From the NCBI RefSeq assembly GCF_000246945.1, contig NZ_BAEX01000010.1:1-52682 (forward strand): a stretch of 52,682 bases of DNA, given 5' to 3'. Under the pieces are notes generated by a model. The model saw only the letters and a list, made by a program, of their open reading frames with translations. It did no database searches and was not told the DNA's origin. Below are positions 34,846 to 43,886 of the stretch, one piece after another (the first letter of the stretch is position 1; each line of letters starts with the position of its first letter). Both the position numbers and the translations under genes were made by a program. The DNA is from Myroides injenensis M09-0166 (lineage in GTDB: Bacteria > Bacteroidota > Bacteroidia > Flavobacteriales > Flavobacteriaceae).

Positions 34846-35691
34846 ATGATACCCCAAAAAAAGGTAATTAAAGTACAACAGTATGATAAGAATACCCCAA
34901 TTGAGTTTTATACAATTGAGGACAATAACGATCTATTTATCTTTGACTATCACTACCAATATAATTTCTATCAAATTTTCTGGTTTACAAAAGTTACCTC
35001 ACAACATTCTCAAGAAATAGATTTTAAAACTTACCCTATAATAGAAAACCATCTGTGGATCATCTATCCAGGTCAAGTGCAATTTTTTAATCCTAATGGT
35101 ATTTGTGGTTATTATATGGCCATAGATAAAGATTACTTTAATCGTATCATATTTCAGCAATTAAAAACTAATTTATTTAAGGCTATTCCTCCTTTACATT
35201 TTGCTATCACTACAGAGAACACTATTATCTTTAAGCACTTAATAGAGTTAATTAAGAAAGAATGGTTAAGTAAAAAAAGAGTAGATCTATTAGACAAATA
35301 TCTTACACTTTGGCTAATACATCTACAAGATTCAGAAATATTAAATGATACTATCTCGTCAACAGACGGGCGGTTGTTTGTACTATTAGAACTTATCGAG
35401 GCAAATTTTGTTACTCACAGGTCAAATGTATTTTATGCAGATAAGATAGCTTTGTCTGTCAAAAGAATGAATGAAATATTATACCTAAATACTGGCTATA
35501 CTTTAACTCAACATATTCAACAAAGATTAGTTCTTGAATCAAAGCGTTTAATAAGTTATTCAAATGAAAATATTCAAACGATATCGAATCGACTAGGATT
35601 TACAGAAGTCAATTATTTTAATCGCTTTTTTAAAAAACACACAGGACAAACACCTTTAGATTTCAGAAATAACTTCTTAAAAGTCCAATGA
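34846..35691 (+). CDS. AraC-family regulator
   Basis: The 281-residue protein has a cupin-type sensor half (about 20-120, FWFTKVTSQHSQEIDFKTYPIIENHLWIIYPGQVQFF) and a C-terminal AraC domain (about 180-280, SNVFYADKIALSVKRMNEILYLNTGYTLTQHIQQRL and IQTISNRLGFTEVNYFNRFFKKHTGQTPLDFR). It diverges from the lactonase-dehydrogenase pair and precedes a Bcr-type exporter on the same strand, so it may control either or both. The promoter of the exporter is separate. Confidence 0.85.
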   Translation: MIPQKKVIKVQQYDKNTPIEFYTIEDNNDLFIFDYHYQYNFYQIFWFTKVTSQHSQEIDFKTYPIIENHLWIIYPGQVQFFNPNGICGYYMAIDKDYFNRIIFQQLKTNLFKAIPPLHFAITTENTIIFKHLIELIKKEWLSKKRVDLLDKYLTLWLIHLQDSEILNDTISSTDGRLFVLLELIEANFVTHRSNVFYADKIALSVKRMNEILYLNTGYTLTQHIQQRLVLESKRLISYSNENIQTISNRLGFTEVNYFNRFFKKHTGQTPLDFRNNFLKVQ

Positions 35692-35731
35692 GTCCGCCTT
35701 ATTGGATAAGTTTGCCTAATAAACTAGTTGG

Positions 35732-35739
35732 TATATTTG
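35732..35739 (+). promoter_or_regulatory. Bcr promoter -7 element
   Basis: TATATTTG matches TAnnTTTG; a TTG at 35712-35714 is 17 bp upstream. It sets the start of the MFS gene at the ATG at 35758. Confidence 0.55.
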
Positions 35740-35757
35740 CATCCTCAAATAAACGAT

Positions 35758-36936
35758 ATGAACAAATTAACAAAAATGCAATTTGTAGTAGTGATAATAC
35801 TGTCACTTCTTTCTGCATTAGAGCCCTTTAGTATAGACTTATATCTGCCTGGTTTTTTAAAAATAGCAGAAACTTACAAAACAGATATAAAAGCAGTACA
35901 ATTATCTATTTCATTTTTCTTAGGAGGATTTGCGATTGGGCAATTATTCTGGGGAATTATCTCTGACCGATATGGAAGAAAAATCCCTATTATCATTTCA
36001 TTGTTGATATTCATTTTAGCAACTATTGCATGTATCTATGCTCAGACTATAGAGCAATTCTGGACAGCTCGTTTCTTCCAAGCATTTGCTGGATGTGCGG
36101 GCGTAGTTATTGCTAGAGCAATAGTCAATGAGTATTTTGAATCGGATAAGAGCATGCATGTCTTTTCATTACTAGCAATTATTGCAGGTATAGCTCCTAT
36201 TATTGGTCCTGTATTTGGTAATTTTTTGATTAGTCATTTTGTATGGCAATCTGCTTTTGTAACCCTATTGATATTAGGAATTATCTGCTTATTAACTGTT
36301 ATTTTCTTTTTGCCAGAAACTCGAATAGCCAGTGACAGCAAAGCAGTTAATCTTATGAATGATTTTAAAATTATTGTTCAAAACAACATCTTTGTAAAAT
36401 ACACTTTAATAGGTAGTTTGACTTATAGTATATTAATGATATATCTTGCTAATGCTCCATACTTAATTATGGAATATGGTGGGCTATCATCAAATACTTT
36501 TAGTGAAATTTTTGCTTTTAATGCAATAGGTCTAATTCTTGGCGCATGGCTTGCAAATTCTGTATTATCTCGTTGGTGGACAGTAGAACAAACAGTAAAA
36601 TATACTATCTATTTTGGTATTATAAGCAGCAGTGCACTTCTTATACTTTCTGTTTTAAAAGCTCCTATAATTGATATATTAATACCAATCTTTTTTATTG
36701 TATTAACCTTAGGTGTATTATTTCCAACTACCACTAAACTAGCTTTAGCTCCTTTCACTACAAATAGTGGATCTGCTTCAGCATTATTAGGATCGTTGCA
36801 ATTATTACTTACATTTATTATATCTGCAGTTACAAACCTAATCCCTCTAGATATCATTGTATTGACAGCATATTCATTATTAGCCTGTCACTTATTATAT
36901 CTACTTTGTTATTTCATTAAAGAGAAAAAAATATAA
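35758..36936 (+). CDS. bcr: Bcr/CflA-type MFS multidrug exporter
   Basis: The 392-residue protein has 12 membrane segments and the DHA1/Bcr motifs: LSALEPFSIDLYLPGFLKIA in helix 1, FAIGQLFWGIISDRYGRKIPII (motif A) between helices 2 and 3, WTARFFQAFAGCAGVVIARAIV in helix 4 and GPVFGNFLISHFVWQSAF in helix 5. These pumps export drugs, sulfonamides or dipeptides by proton antiport. The start at 35758 follows the promoter at 35732-35739. A terminator follows. Confidence 0.88.
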   Translation: MNKLTKMQFVVVIILSLLSALEPFSIDLYLPGFLKIAETYKTDIKAVQLSISFFLGGFAIGQLFWGIISDRYGRKIPIIISLLIFILATIACIYAQTIEQFWTARFFQAFAGCAGVVIARAIVNEYFESDKSMHVFSLLAIIAGIAPIIGPVFGNFLISHFVWQSAFVTLLILGIICLLTVIFFLPETRIASDSKAVNLMNDFKIIVQNNIFVKYTLIGSLTYSILMIYLANAPYLIMEYGGLSSNTFSEIFAFNAIGLILGAWLANSVLSRWWTVEQTVKYTIYFGIISSSALLILSVLKAPIIDILIPIFFIVLTLGVLFPTTTKLALAPFTTNSGSASALLGSLQLLLTFIISAVTNLIPLDIIVLTAYSLLACHLLYLLCYFIKEKKI

Positions 36937-36943
36937 ACCAAAT

Positions 36944-36974
36944 AAAAAAGGACGATAAAAAATCGTCCTTTTTT
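36944..36974. terminator. Bidirectional terminator
   Basis: AAAAAAGGACGAT (36944-36956) and ATCGTCCTTTTTT (36962-36974) form a perfect 13-bp stem with a 5-nt loop between the convergent MFS and lipocalin genes. Confidence 0.9.
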
Positions 36975-36975
36975 A

Positions 36976-37509
36976 CTATTTATTATGTTCAATCCATAAT
37001 AATTTATCTGTTTTATACCCTGCATCTTCCGCAATCTTCAAATATTCTGTTTTAATATCTTCTGGTATCGTTTTTTCTCTTGATAAAATCCATAAATATT
37101 TTAAATTCTTACCCGCTACTAATGCATATTTATAATCAGCATCTAAAGCTAAAATATTATATCCGGAATAAAACGGTCCAAAAAAAGACACTTTTAACTG
37201 ACCAATCTTAGGAGAGCCAATAAACTTTGCTTTACCTTCAGCGGTCTTCCACTCTTTTTCAAAAGGATTATACCCTTTATTAATTACCTTAATTGTCCCA
37301 TCATCATTCAGACTATAAGTAGCTGTTGTATTATTTAAATCTTTCTCAAATTTAAAGTCAAAACGAGCGATCTCATACCAACTTCCTAAATAACGATTAA
37401 CATCAAAATTATCTATAGGTTTAGCTTTATATGTGATCTGTTGACAAGAACTTAGTATTAATACTACAAAAAAAGTTAATGCAACTTTTATAGAAAAACG
37501 CATATTCAT
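36976..37509 (-). CDS. blc: Outer-membrane lipocalin lipoprotein Blc
   Basis: The 177-residue lipoprotein has a signal peptide and lipobox (VLILSSC, Cys near 22), then a single lipocalin barrel with the signature NRYLGSWYEIARFDF and a C-terminal EDAGYKTDKLLWIEHNK that fits the Blc group. Blc binds lysophospholipids or fatty acids in the envelope. The second Met (MRFSIKV) is an equally likely start. It is convergent with the MFS gene and shares its terminator; no operon is seen. Confidence 0.9.
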   Translation of the reverse strand: MNMRFSIKVALTFFVVLILSSCQQITYKAKPIDNFDVNRYLGSWYEIARFDFKFEKDLNNTTATYSLNDDGTIKVINKGYNPFEKEWKTAEGKAKFIGSPKIGQLKVSFFGPFYSGYNILALDADYKYALVAGKNLKYLWILSREKTIPEDIKTEYLKIAEDAGYKTDKLLWIEHNK

Positions 37510-37600
37510 ATCCTTATATTTAAATTATAATAAAGATAAAAATACAAAAAGTAAGTTAACAAAAACTTTTAATTCTTTAAAAATAAAGAACAATACTCTT

Positions 37601-38605
37601 TTATTTTTCAGCAAACATTCCTTGAATATAAAGTAAACGCATGAAAAAATCAAAACTGCTATACTTTTCGTTCTTTAGTAATGCTAATATTTTATTTTTC
37701 ACCATAGAACCACAATGATAATCTTTAAATAGCTGTATACCTTGCTTTGGAATACCCAACAAAAAACTTTGTCTTTCTTTCTTACAAGTATTTAGTTTAT
37801 AAAAAGTAGCTAATGAAGTTCTTAGTAGTCCATTAGTATGGTTTTTAAAAGATTTCAAATTCTCAAAATCTTCTTTTGTTTTCGCCTTACTTTTACAAAA
37901 AAGAAAATAATCTAGATGAATTAAGTAAACTGCATAAACAGATTTAAAACAATGTTTTTGCCTAGAAAGTGAATCAGGATAATAATTATAGAAATATTCT
38001 TTAATATTATTAAAGAATATAGTATCACAATGTTTTAAATATTGACAGAGAAAAGCAGAATCCTCATAAAGAATAATAGATTCATTAAATTTAATATTAT
38101 AATCCTTTACAATAGAAGCCTTAAATAATTTACCAAATAAAAAACCTGTTTTATATAGTTCACAATTTTTAAAAAGAACATCAAAACTTGTTGATGAACA
38201 AAGAACATTAGGTAGTTTAGGTGCCCAATCCTCTTTAAAATTTACTACATGAAATGTATGAATAACTAAATCTGCCTTTGAGGTTTTATAATCTTCTAAG
38301 AGCGAAAATAGATAATTCGGAGAAACATAATCATCACTATCTACAAATACGAAATATTGTCCTTTTGCTATATTAATTCCTCTATTACGAGCAGAAGACA
38401 CTCCTTTATTAACTTGACAAATAAAAGTAATTCTATTATCTAGTTTTGATAACCTATCACATTCTTCTTTTGTTTCATCTGCAGAACCATCATTAATAAT
38501 GATAAGTTCAAAATCTGTAAAACTTTGGTTTAATATACTATTTACACATTTACTTATAGTACTAGCTGCATTATAAGCAGGTAAAATAATAGAAATTAAC
38601 GGCAT
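37601..38605 (-). CDS. Family 2 glycosyltransferase
   Basis: The 334-residue protein has a GT-A fold: ISIILPAYNAASTISKCVNSIL at the N-terminus, IINDGSADETKEECD, VSSARNRGINIAKGQYFVFVDSDDY (the DXD-type motif) and a variable acceptor half with FNESIILYEDSAFLCQYL. It transfers a sugar from a nucleotide donor, probably for surface polysaccharide. It is alone; no neighbouring polysaccharide genes are present. Acceptor and sugar are unknown. Confidence 0.85.
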   Translation of the reverse strand: MPLISIILPAYNAASTISKCVNSILNQSFTDFELIIINDGSADETKEECDRLSKLDNRITFICQVNKGVSSARNRGINIAKGQYFVFVDSDDYVSPNYLFSLLEDYKTSKADLVIHTFHVVNFKEDWAPKLPNVLCSSTSFDVLFKNCELYKTGFLFGKLFKASIVKDYNIKFNESIILYEDSAFLCQYLKHCDTIFFNNIKEYFYNYYPDSLSRQKHCFKSVYAVYLIHLDYFLFCKSKAKTKEDFENLKSFKNHTNGLLRTSLATFYKLNTCKKERQSFLLGIPKQGIQLFKDYHCGSMVKNKILALLKNEKYSSFDFFMRLLYIQGMFAEK

Positions 38606-38909
38606 GAATTTATCGCTTATTTTCTTGCGAAATTAAGCATTTATTTCCATTCTATTAAGCCATACTAACACTGTTTCCTATTAATAGGATACAAATCCAT
38701 ATAATTATTACATACTATATATGATTTATATACTACATTAAATACTTATCTAATTAAATATCAGCAATAATTCAAAAAACAAACAACTTAACAAGTCTAA
38801 ATTAAAAATCAACAAAAGTTATATTTACAATAAATTAATATTTTAACAATTTAAAAACAATGGCAAAAGCAAGCATTTCTCTACTTTCACCATTGTAATA
38901 TATAGTTAT
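38606..38909. other. AT-rich spacer
   Basis: This 304-bp stretch between the glycosyltransferase and the alcohol dehydrogenase is AT-rich with no recognisable gene, repeat or RNA. Confidence 0.5.
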
Positions 38910-39935
38910 CTAAGGAACTAGCACTGCTCTTCCTTTTAATTGCCCTTTACGCATTTTATCATATACTTCTAATGCTTGTGTCAATGGGTATTTTTCTATC
39001 TTTATTTTGATTTTGCCTTGCCTAGCAAGAGCAATGACTTCAATAAGTTCCGTCTCTGACCCCCAATAAGGAATAGAGACATTAGCTCCTAGAGGTACGC
39101 TACCAAAAGCAATAGGATAATGACCTCCAGATAAACCGATAATCGTTAAATCTCCATTTAAGGAAACTACTTTTGCTGCTAATTCCATTGTAGAGGTAGC
39201 CCCAACAAAATCTAAAACTACTTTAGCTTTTTTTACACCCGTTATTTCTTTAATCTTATCAGCCGCATCAGTATCAGAGGAATTAATAATAAACTCTGCT
39301 CCCATTTTTTTAGCAAATTCTAATTTGTCATCTGTAATATCACAAGCAATAATTCGAGATCCACAAACTGCTTTAAGTATTTGTATGGCTGTATGTCCCA
39401 AACCACCAATTCCAATAACTACAACAAATTCCTCTGGCGTCAATTTATGCAGAGAACGCTTGATTGCAGAATATGGAGTTAATGCTGCATCAGTTATTGG
39501 TGCAGCAATAACTGGATCTAAATCTCCTATTGGAACTAGTAAACGCGATGAAGGAACTAACATATAGTCAGCCATTCCCCCATCTAGTCCTAGACCACCA
39601 CCAGCTGCTTGACTAGCTTGATTATCACAATAATTTTCTGAGGATTCCTTACATGGTTTACAATGACCACATCCCCATGGACCATACACAAGTACTGCAT
39701 CTCCTTTTTTAAATTCTTTTACTGATTCACCGACCTCTTCCACATATCCTGCATTTTCATGACCTAAAGTAAAAGGTGCGTTAGGAACTATTCCATCATC
39801 AATTACATGCAAATCTGAATGACATACTCCTGCTCCTGCTATTTTTATTAATACCTGATCTCCTGAAGGGATAGGTTTTTTCATATCTTCAACGATGCGG
39901 ACATCATTTAATCCAAAATATCGAACTGCTCTCAT
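38910..39935 (-). CDS. NAD(P)-dependent zinc alcohol dehydrogenase
   Basis: The 341-residue MDR enzyme has the catalytic zinc residues in GVCHSDL and GHENAG, the structural zinc cysteines CGHCKPCKESSENYC, and the Rossmann GIGGLGHTA. The shape fits AdhP/aryl alcohol dehydrogenases of soil bacteria. It is distinct from the one at 32.7-33.8 kb (only family-level similarity). It stands alone; the divergent neighbour is an outer-membrane barrel gene. Confidence 0.85.
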   Translation of the reverse strand: MRAVRYFGLNDVRIVEDMKKPIPSGDQVLIKIAGAGVCHSDLHVIDDGIVPNAPFTLGHENAGYVEEVGESVKEFKKGDAVLVYGPWGCGHCKPCKESSENYCDNQASQAAGGGLGLDGGMADYMLVPSSRLLVPIGDLDPVIAAPITDAALTPYSAIKRSLHKLTPEEFVVVIGIGGLGHTAIQILKAVCGSRIIACDITDDKLEFAKKMGAEFIINSSDTDAADKIKEITGVKKAKVVLDFVGATSTMELAAKVVSLNGDLTIIGLSGGHYPIAFGSVPLGANVSIPYWGSETELIEVIALARQGKIKIKIEKYPLTQALEVYDKMRKGQLKGRAVLVP

Positions 39936-40232
39936 AATTAGTAATAATTTATGTTAGTAAATTAAAACTTTCTTATGAGTATAAGCGTTTAAAACAATAA
40001 ATCAATAGTTAAACAATATCAATAAGTATTTTATAAAAAATATTCATTTAAAAGAATTACCTCTTGATCTAATGTTAAAAATACAAATATCAAATAATCA
40101 CTAAAGTTCTGTTATTAAGCATTAATAGTGACAATAGTGATAATAAGAGTAATGAAATTGCATTAAAATTTAAAAAAACACCTATCTAACCTTAGAATGA
40201 TTATAAATAATAATATATTTGCGAATTAATCT
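39936..40232. other. Divergent promoter spacer
   Basis: This AT-rich stretch holds the promoters of the alcohol dehydrogenase and the barrel gene. TATATTTG at 40214-40221 is a full -7 match for the plus strand. AATAGTGA occurs twice near 40125-40140. Nothing else was recognised. Confidence 0.5.
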
Positions 40233-40280
40233 ATGTTACATAGAATAATTCTAAATAATAATTATTATAAGCTATTCCTT

Positions 40281-42404
40281 ATGAATAAAAATTATATATG
40301 GCTTTTATCTTTGTGCAGCTTAACTGCATTTGCACAAACTGAAGCGCAATTAGACAGTATATCTGCTTCTTTTGAAACTCAATTGGGTGAGATATTTATT
40401 AAAGCGGAAAAACCTATTTTTAAGCAAAGTTCTGATAAAATGGTCTTTAATGTTGAAAGCAGTATTATGTCTACTGGTAGTAATGTTTTAGAAATACTTG
40501 GCAGAACTCCGGGCGTAGTAGTATCACAAGAAGGAGAACTATCTCTAAGAGGAAAAAATGGGGTAAGTGTTATGATAAATGGAAAACTTAGTCAATTATC
40601 ATCGAAAGAGCTTGCAAACTTATTAAGATCTACCAATTCATCTGTTGTCAAAAATATAGAAATTATAGCTAATCCATCAGCTAAATACGATGCTGCTGGT
40701 AATGCTGGTATTATTAATATTGTAATGAAGAAGAGTTCTTTAGAAGGGCTCAACGGTAATTATTATCTTAATGGTGGACGAGGAAGAAAGAATAGACTTA
40801 ATACAGGTTTAAGTTTAAACTACACACATGATAAGTTTAATATCTATGGTGACTATAATTATACTTTCAGAGGTGAAGAAGAGAGAAAAGATTTTTACCA
40901 AGATTTTTATAATGAAACAAACAAGAATCTGATAGATAAACAAACTATACAAAATTATATAACTAGTGAACCATTGACATCTAACAATTTTAAAATTGGT
41001 GCAGACTATAATATTTCTTCTAGAACATCGGTAGGAATATTATTTGATGCAAAAATAGGTAGATATGAAAACTATTCCACGGGTAATAGTTCAGTTTATA
41101 CACCAGTTGGAAGTTTACTTACACAAGTACAATCTGACAACGCAAATAAAGAGCATTGGTATGACTATACTTCTAGCCTATCATTGACGCACTTTTTCAA
41201 TGATAAAAATTATAAAGTTGATGTTGATCTTGACTATGAGACATCTAGATTTAAATCAAAACAACAACAATTATCCGACGTTATTTTAAATTTAGGTACA
41301 GAAGACTATTTAAATAGACGTGGAAATATTCCTTCTCACTTAAAAAGCTTTAATGGGAAAATAGACTTTAGCCTTCCTTTTAATGATGATAATACTTTAG
41401 AAACAGGTTGGAAATCAACTGTAAAGTCTAATGACAACCCTTCAACCTACGAAATAGAGAAATCTATTGAATGGATTAATGATCCTAATGCTACAAATCA
41501 TTATAAATATAAAGAACAAATACATGCCGTTTATGCTAACTATAAATTAGTAGTTGATAAATGGTCCTTCCAGGCTGGGTTAAGATCAGAATACACAGAA
41601 ACAGATATTAATCAAAAAACTATACAAGAGAGAACTAAAAAAGATTATACAAAATTCTTTCCTAGTGCTTCAATCAAGTATGAAACAGAAAGTGCACATG
41701 GATTCTATGCATCATATAGTAAACGTATTAATCGTCCAAGTCATTTTGATTTAAATCCTTTTAGATTTTATAATGATCCTTTTAACTATTGGCAAGGTAA
41801 TCCAAATCTAAAACCTGAAATAACACATGCTACTGAACTTGGTTATACTTGGGATAAATACCTAATCGCAAATATATATTTTAGTGTAACGCATGATGTG
41901 ATGACGCAGGTTTATGATTATCAGAAAGACACTGGTATCTTAGTAAAGAGTACAGATAACTTGAGTAAATCATATCATTACGGTGTTAACCTGACAAATA
42001 CGGTTTCACCAACAGACTGGTGGAGTCTAACCAGTATGTTTAATTTATTCAACAATAAATATGAAGGAAATTATCGCAATACTTCAATAAATAGCTCTCA
42101 AGTAGCCTATACGATTAATGCCCAAAATAATTTTAAACTCCCATGGGGATTAAAATCAGAATTAAACGCACAATACTTTTCAAAATCTAATATAGGTTTA
42201 TATAAAAGAGATGGTTATTTTGATATGACTTTAGGATTATCTAAATCATTGTTTGAAGATAAAGGAAGTATAAAATTAGCCTTAACTGATGCTTTAAATA
42301 CTAAACATTACCGCATTACAGGTAATAACTTTGACTCACATATTAGACAGAAATATGACTTAGATAGTAGAATCATCACGTTATCCTTTAATTATAAAAT
42401 TTAG
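40281..42404 (+). CDS. Outer-membrane beta-barrel protein, TonB-dependent-receptor-like
   Basis: The 707-residue protein has signal peptide MNKNYIWLLSLCSLTAFAQ, a plug-like domain (about 40-150, GSNVLEILGRTPGVVVSQEGELSLRGKNGVSVMINGKL and ANPSAKYDAAGNAGIINIVMK) and a barrel typical of the OMP_b-brl_3 family. It lacks the N-terminal carboxypeptidase-regulatory domain that many of these have, so it is shorter than the usual 780-900. It ends IITLSFNYKI. Function is unknown; related proteins take up or export small molecules or peptides. The ATG at 40281 is preferred over 40233 because it starts the signal peptide. Confidence 0.8.
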   Translation: MNKNYIWLLSLCSLTAFAQTEAQLDSISASFETQLGEIFIKAEKPIFKQSSDKMVFNVESSIMSTGSNVLEILGRTPGVVVSQEGELSLRGKNGVSVMINGKLSQLSSKELANLLRSTNSSVVKNIEIIANPSAKYDAAGNAGIINIVMKKSSLEGLNGNYYLNGGRGRKNRLNTGLSLNYTHDKFNIYGDYNYTFRGEEERKDFYQDFYNETNKNLIDKQTIQNYITSEPLTSNNFKIGADYNISSRTSVGILFDAKIGRYENYSTGNSSVYTPVGSLLTQVQSDNANKEHWYDYTSSLSLTHFFNDKNYKVDVDLDYETSRFKSKQQQLSDVILNLGTEDYLNRRGNIPSHLKSFNGKIDFSLPFNDDNTLETGWKSTVKSNDNPSTYEIEKSIEWINDPNATNHYKYKEQIHAVYANYKLVVDKWSFQAGLRSEYTETDINQKTIQERTKKDYTKFFPSASIKYETESAHGFYASYSKRINRPSHFDLNPFRFYNDPFNYWQGNPNLKPEITHATELGYTWDKYLIANIYFSVTHDVMTQVYDYQKDTGILVKSTDNLSKSYHYGVNLTNTVSPTDWWSLTSMFNLFNNKYEGNYRNTSINSSQVAYTINAQNNFKLPWGLKSELNAQYFSKSNIGLYKRDGYFDMTLGLSKSLFEDKGSIKLALTDALNTKHYRITGNNFDSHIRQKYDLDSRIITLSFNYKI

Positions 42405-42409
42405 TGTGT

Positions 42410-42451
42410 AAAAAGAAGAGGTTTTATCAAATGATAAAACCTCTTCTTTTT
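42410..42451. terminator. Strong terminator
   Basis: A 19-bp perfect stem (arm starting AAAAAGAAGAGGTTTTATC) with loop AAAT, ending in T residues, lies between the barrel gene and the convergent lipoprotein. Confidence 0.92.
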
Positions 42452-42469
42452 TATATAATTATCTTAAAA

Positions 42470-42934
42470 CTAATTAACCCGTTTAAACATCAATTTTGCA
42501 TACATGGGTTCCATGTCTTCTATTATATCCTCTAAATAATAGAGAAGATGTAATTCTTTATTATTCAACTTAGAAATCTCTAGTGCTTTCTCCATGTCTT
42601 CACCAGTATATAACCTGTTATTTAATATTGTATAAGTATCTTTTTTTACAGCTTCAATACAGTCACCCAAAGAGTTTCGACCTGAATATTCGTTAGCGAT
42701 AATATAGCCATCAGTAAAACTTAAAATTAACACTCCACACCATTTATCTTCTGCCTTAACTTTACCAATACTCTTTTTCTTTTTGGTAAAGATTTTTGTT
42801 GTTGTATGTTCCCATTTTCCAATCAAACTATCTTTATCAATTGCTGAGGTTGAACTATTATTATCATCACTTGAACAGCTTATTGAAATGAATAATGACA
42901 AAATCATAGAACAGAGTATTGCTGATTTTTTCAT
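42470..42934 (-). CDS. Small lipoprotein, lipocalin-like
   Basis: The 154-residue lipoprotein has a signal peptide and lipobox ending LFISISC followed by SSDDNNSS, then a compact domain starting LIGKWEHTTTKI, a GKW motif typical of lipocalin-like Bacteroidota lipoproteins, and ending AKLMFKRVN. An internal lysine run FTKKKKSIGKVK is unusual. No specific ligand can be named. Confidence 0.65.
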   Translation of the reverse strand: MKKSAILCSMILSLFISISCSSDDNNSSTSAIDKDSLIGKWEHTTTKIFTKKKKSIGKVKAEDKWCGVLILSFTDGYIIANEYSGRNSLGDCIEAVKKDTYTILNNRLYTGEDMEKALEISKLNNKELHLLYYLEDIIEDMEPMYAKLMFKRVN

Positions 42935-43026
42935 TTATATCTTTTTATACATGACATACAAAAATAACCTATTAGACTAGTAATAAATTTATTAAATAAA
43001 AGAATTAAGCTATCTATTTATATAAA

Positions 43027-43611
43027 TTACAAACCATTACTTATAGTATCAATAATATTAAATGAGGCATAAATATATACGACAAAGAACACTAAAATAA
43101 TTCCAAAAAGAACAAGTAAATTAATATACAAATTTGTATTGAGTTCTAAGTGATCTTTAAAAATAAAGCGGTTAGGCTTATATTTGTCATATAATAGTTG
43201 ATAAGTCTTACCTACAGGGTTAAATTTTTCTTCATCATCACCAGAATCTTCATTTAGTACTTCTGCAATTTCATATTCAATTGGCTGACCTTTTACATAC
43301 GTGCCTTCTTCTGTTTTGAATTCTATGATTAACACTTCCTTTTTTATAGAATGTCTTCTACTACTTGCAATATTCGCATCTAGTTCTAAAGCTGATCGGA
43401 ATTCAAGAACTTTACCTTCTGCTTCTACTCCAAATTGTTCTAATCTTCTATTCAAAATATATACACGTAACAATCCCAAAAAGGCAACAACAGGAATAAA
43501 TAACAAAATATATAGCAGAGAATGTATCACAGCAAATAATACTGTTACTACTAAAAAAACGGCTAATGGATAATATATTTTTTCTAAAGACCTGACCATA
43601 TTATTAAACAT
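43027..43611 (-). CDS. Membrane protein of unknown function (DUF3592-like)
   Basis: The 194-residue protein has two N-terminal membrane helices (about 12-52), a soluble beta domain (about 65-150, VEAEGKVLEFRSALELD, IIEFKTEEGTYVKGQPIEYEIAEVL, GKTYQLLYDKYKPNRFIF) and a C-terminal membrane helix (about 165-187). The soluble domain layout resembles DUF3592. An acidic stretch EDSGDDEE lies at about 126-133. No function is proposed. Confidence 0.6.
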   Translation of the reverse strand: MFNNMVRSLEKIYYPLAVFLVVTVLFAVIHSLLYILLFIPVVAFLGLLRVYILNRRLEQFGVEAEGKVLEFRSALELDANIASSRRHSIKKEVLIIEFKTEEGTYVKGQPIEYEIAEVLNEDSGDDEEKFNPVGKTYQLLYDKYKPNRFIFKDHLELNTNLYINLLVLFGIILVFFVVYIYASFNIIDTISNGL

Positions 43612-43809
43612 ACTTTAATACTTACCAATATAAGTAACTTTTACTAAATACAAAAACATATTTACTATACTAAATTAGCATTATACCAAAAACTCTTTCT
43701 AAAATAGCAACAAAACTACTGTTATAGCTAGAACTCATAGTTGAATAGTATAAATCTAAAATCATAAAAGAAAGTATTACTTTTTAATACATAAATAGAT
43801 GGTAAAATA

Positions 43810-43840
43810 ATGAGGGACAATACAATGTACTGTCCCTCAT
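43810..43840. terminator. Hairpin terminator of the ABC pair
   Basis: ATGAGGGACA (43810-43819) and TGTCCCTCAT (43831-43840) form a 10-bp stem whose loop can pair further (TAC-AAT-GTA). It lies 47 bp after the ABC stop on the minus strand and is followed there by T-rich sequence. Confidence 0.75.
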
Positions 43841-43886
43841 AGTAAAATAAATATTAAATTGGTTATATCAAAACTCAGTATTTTGA

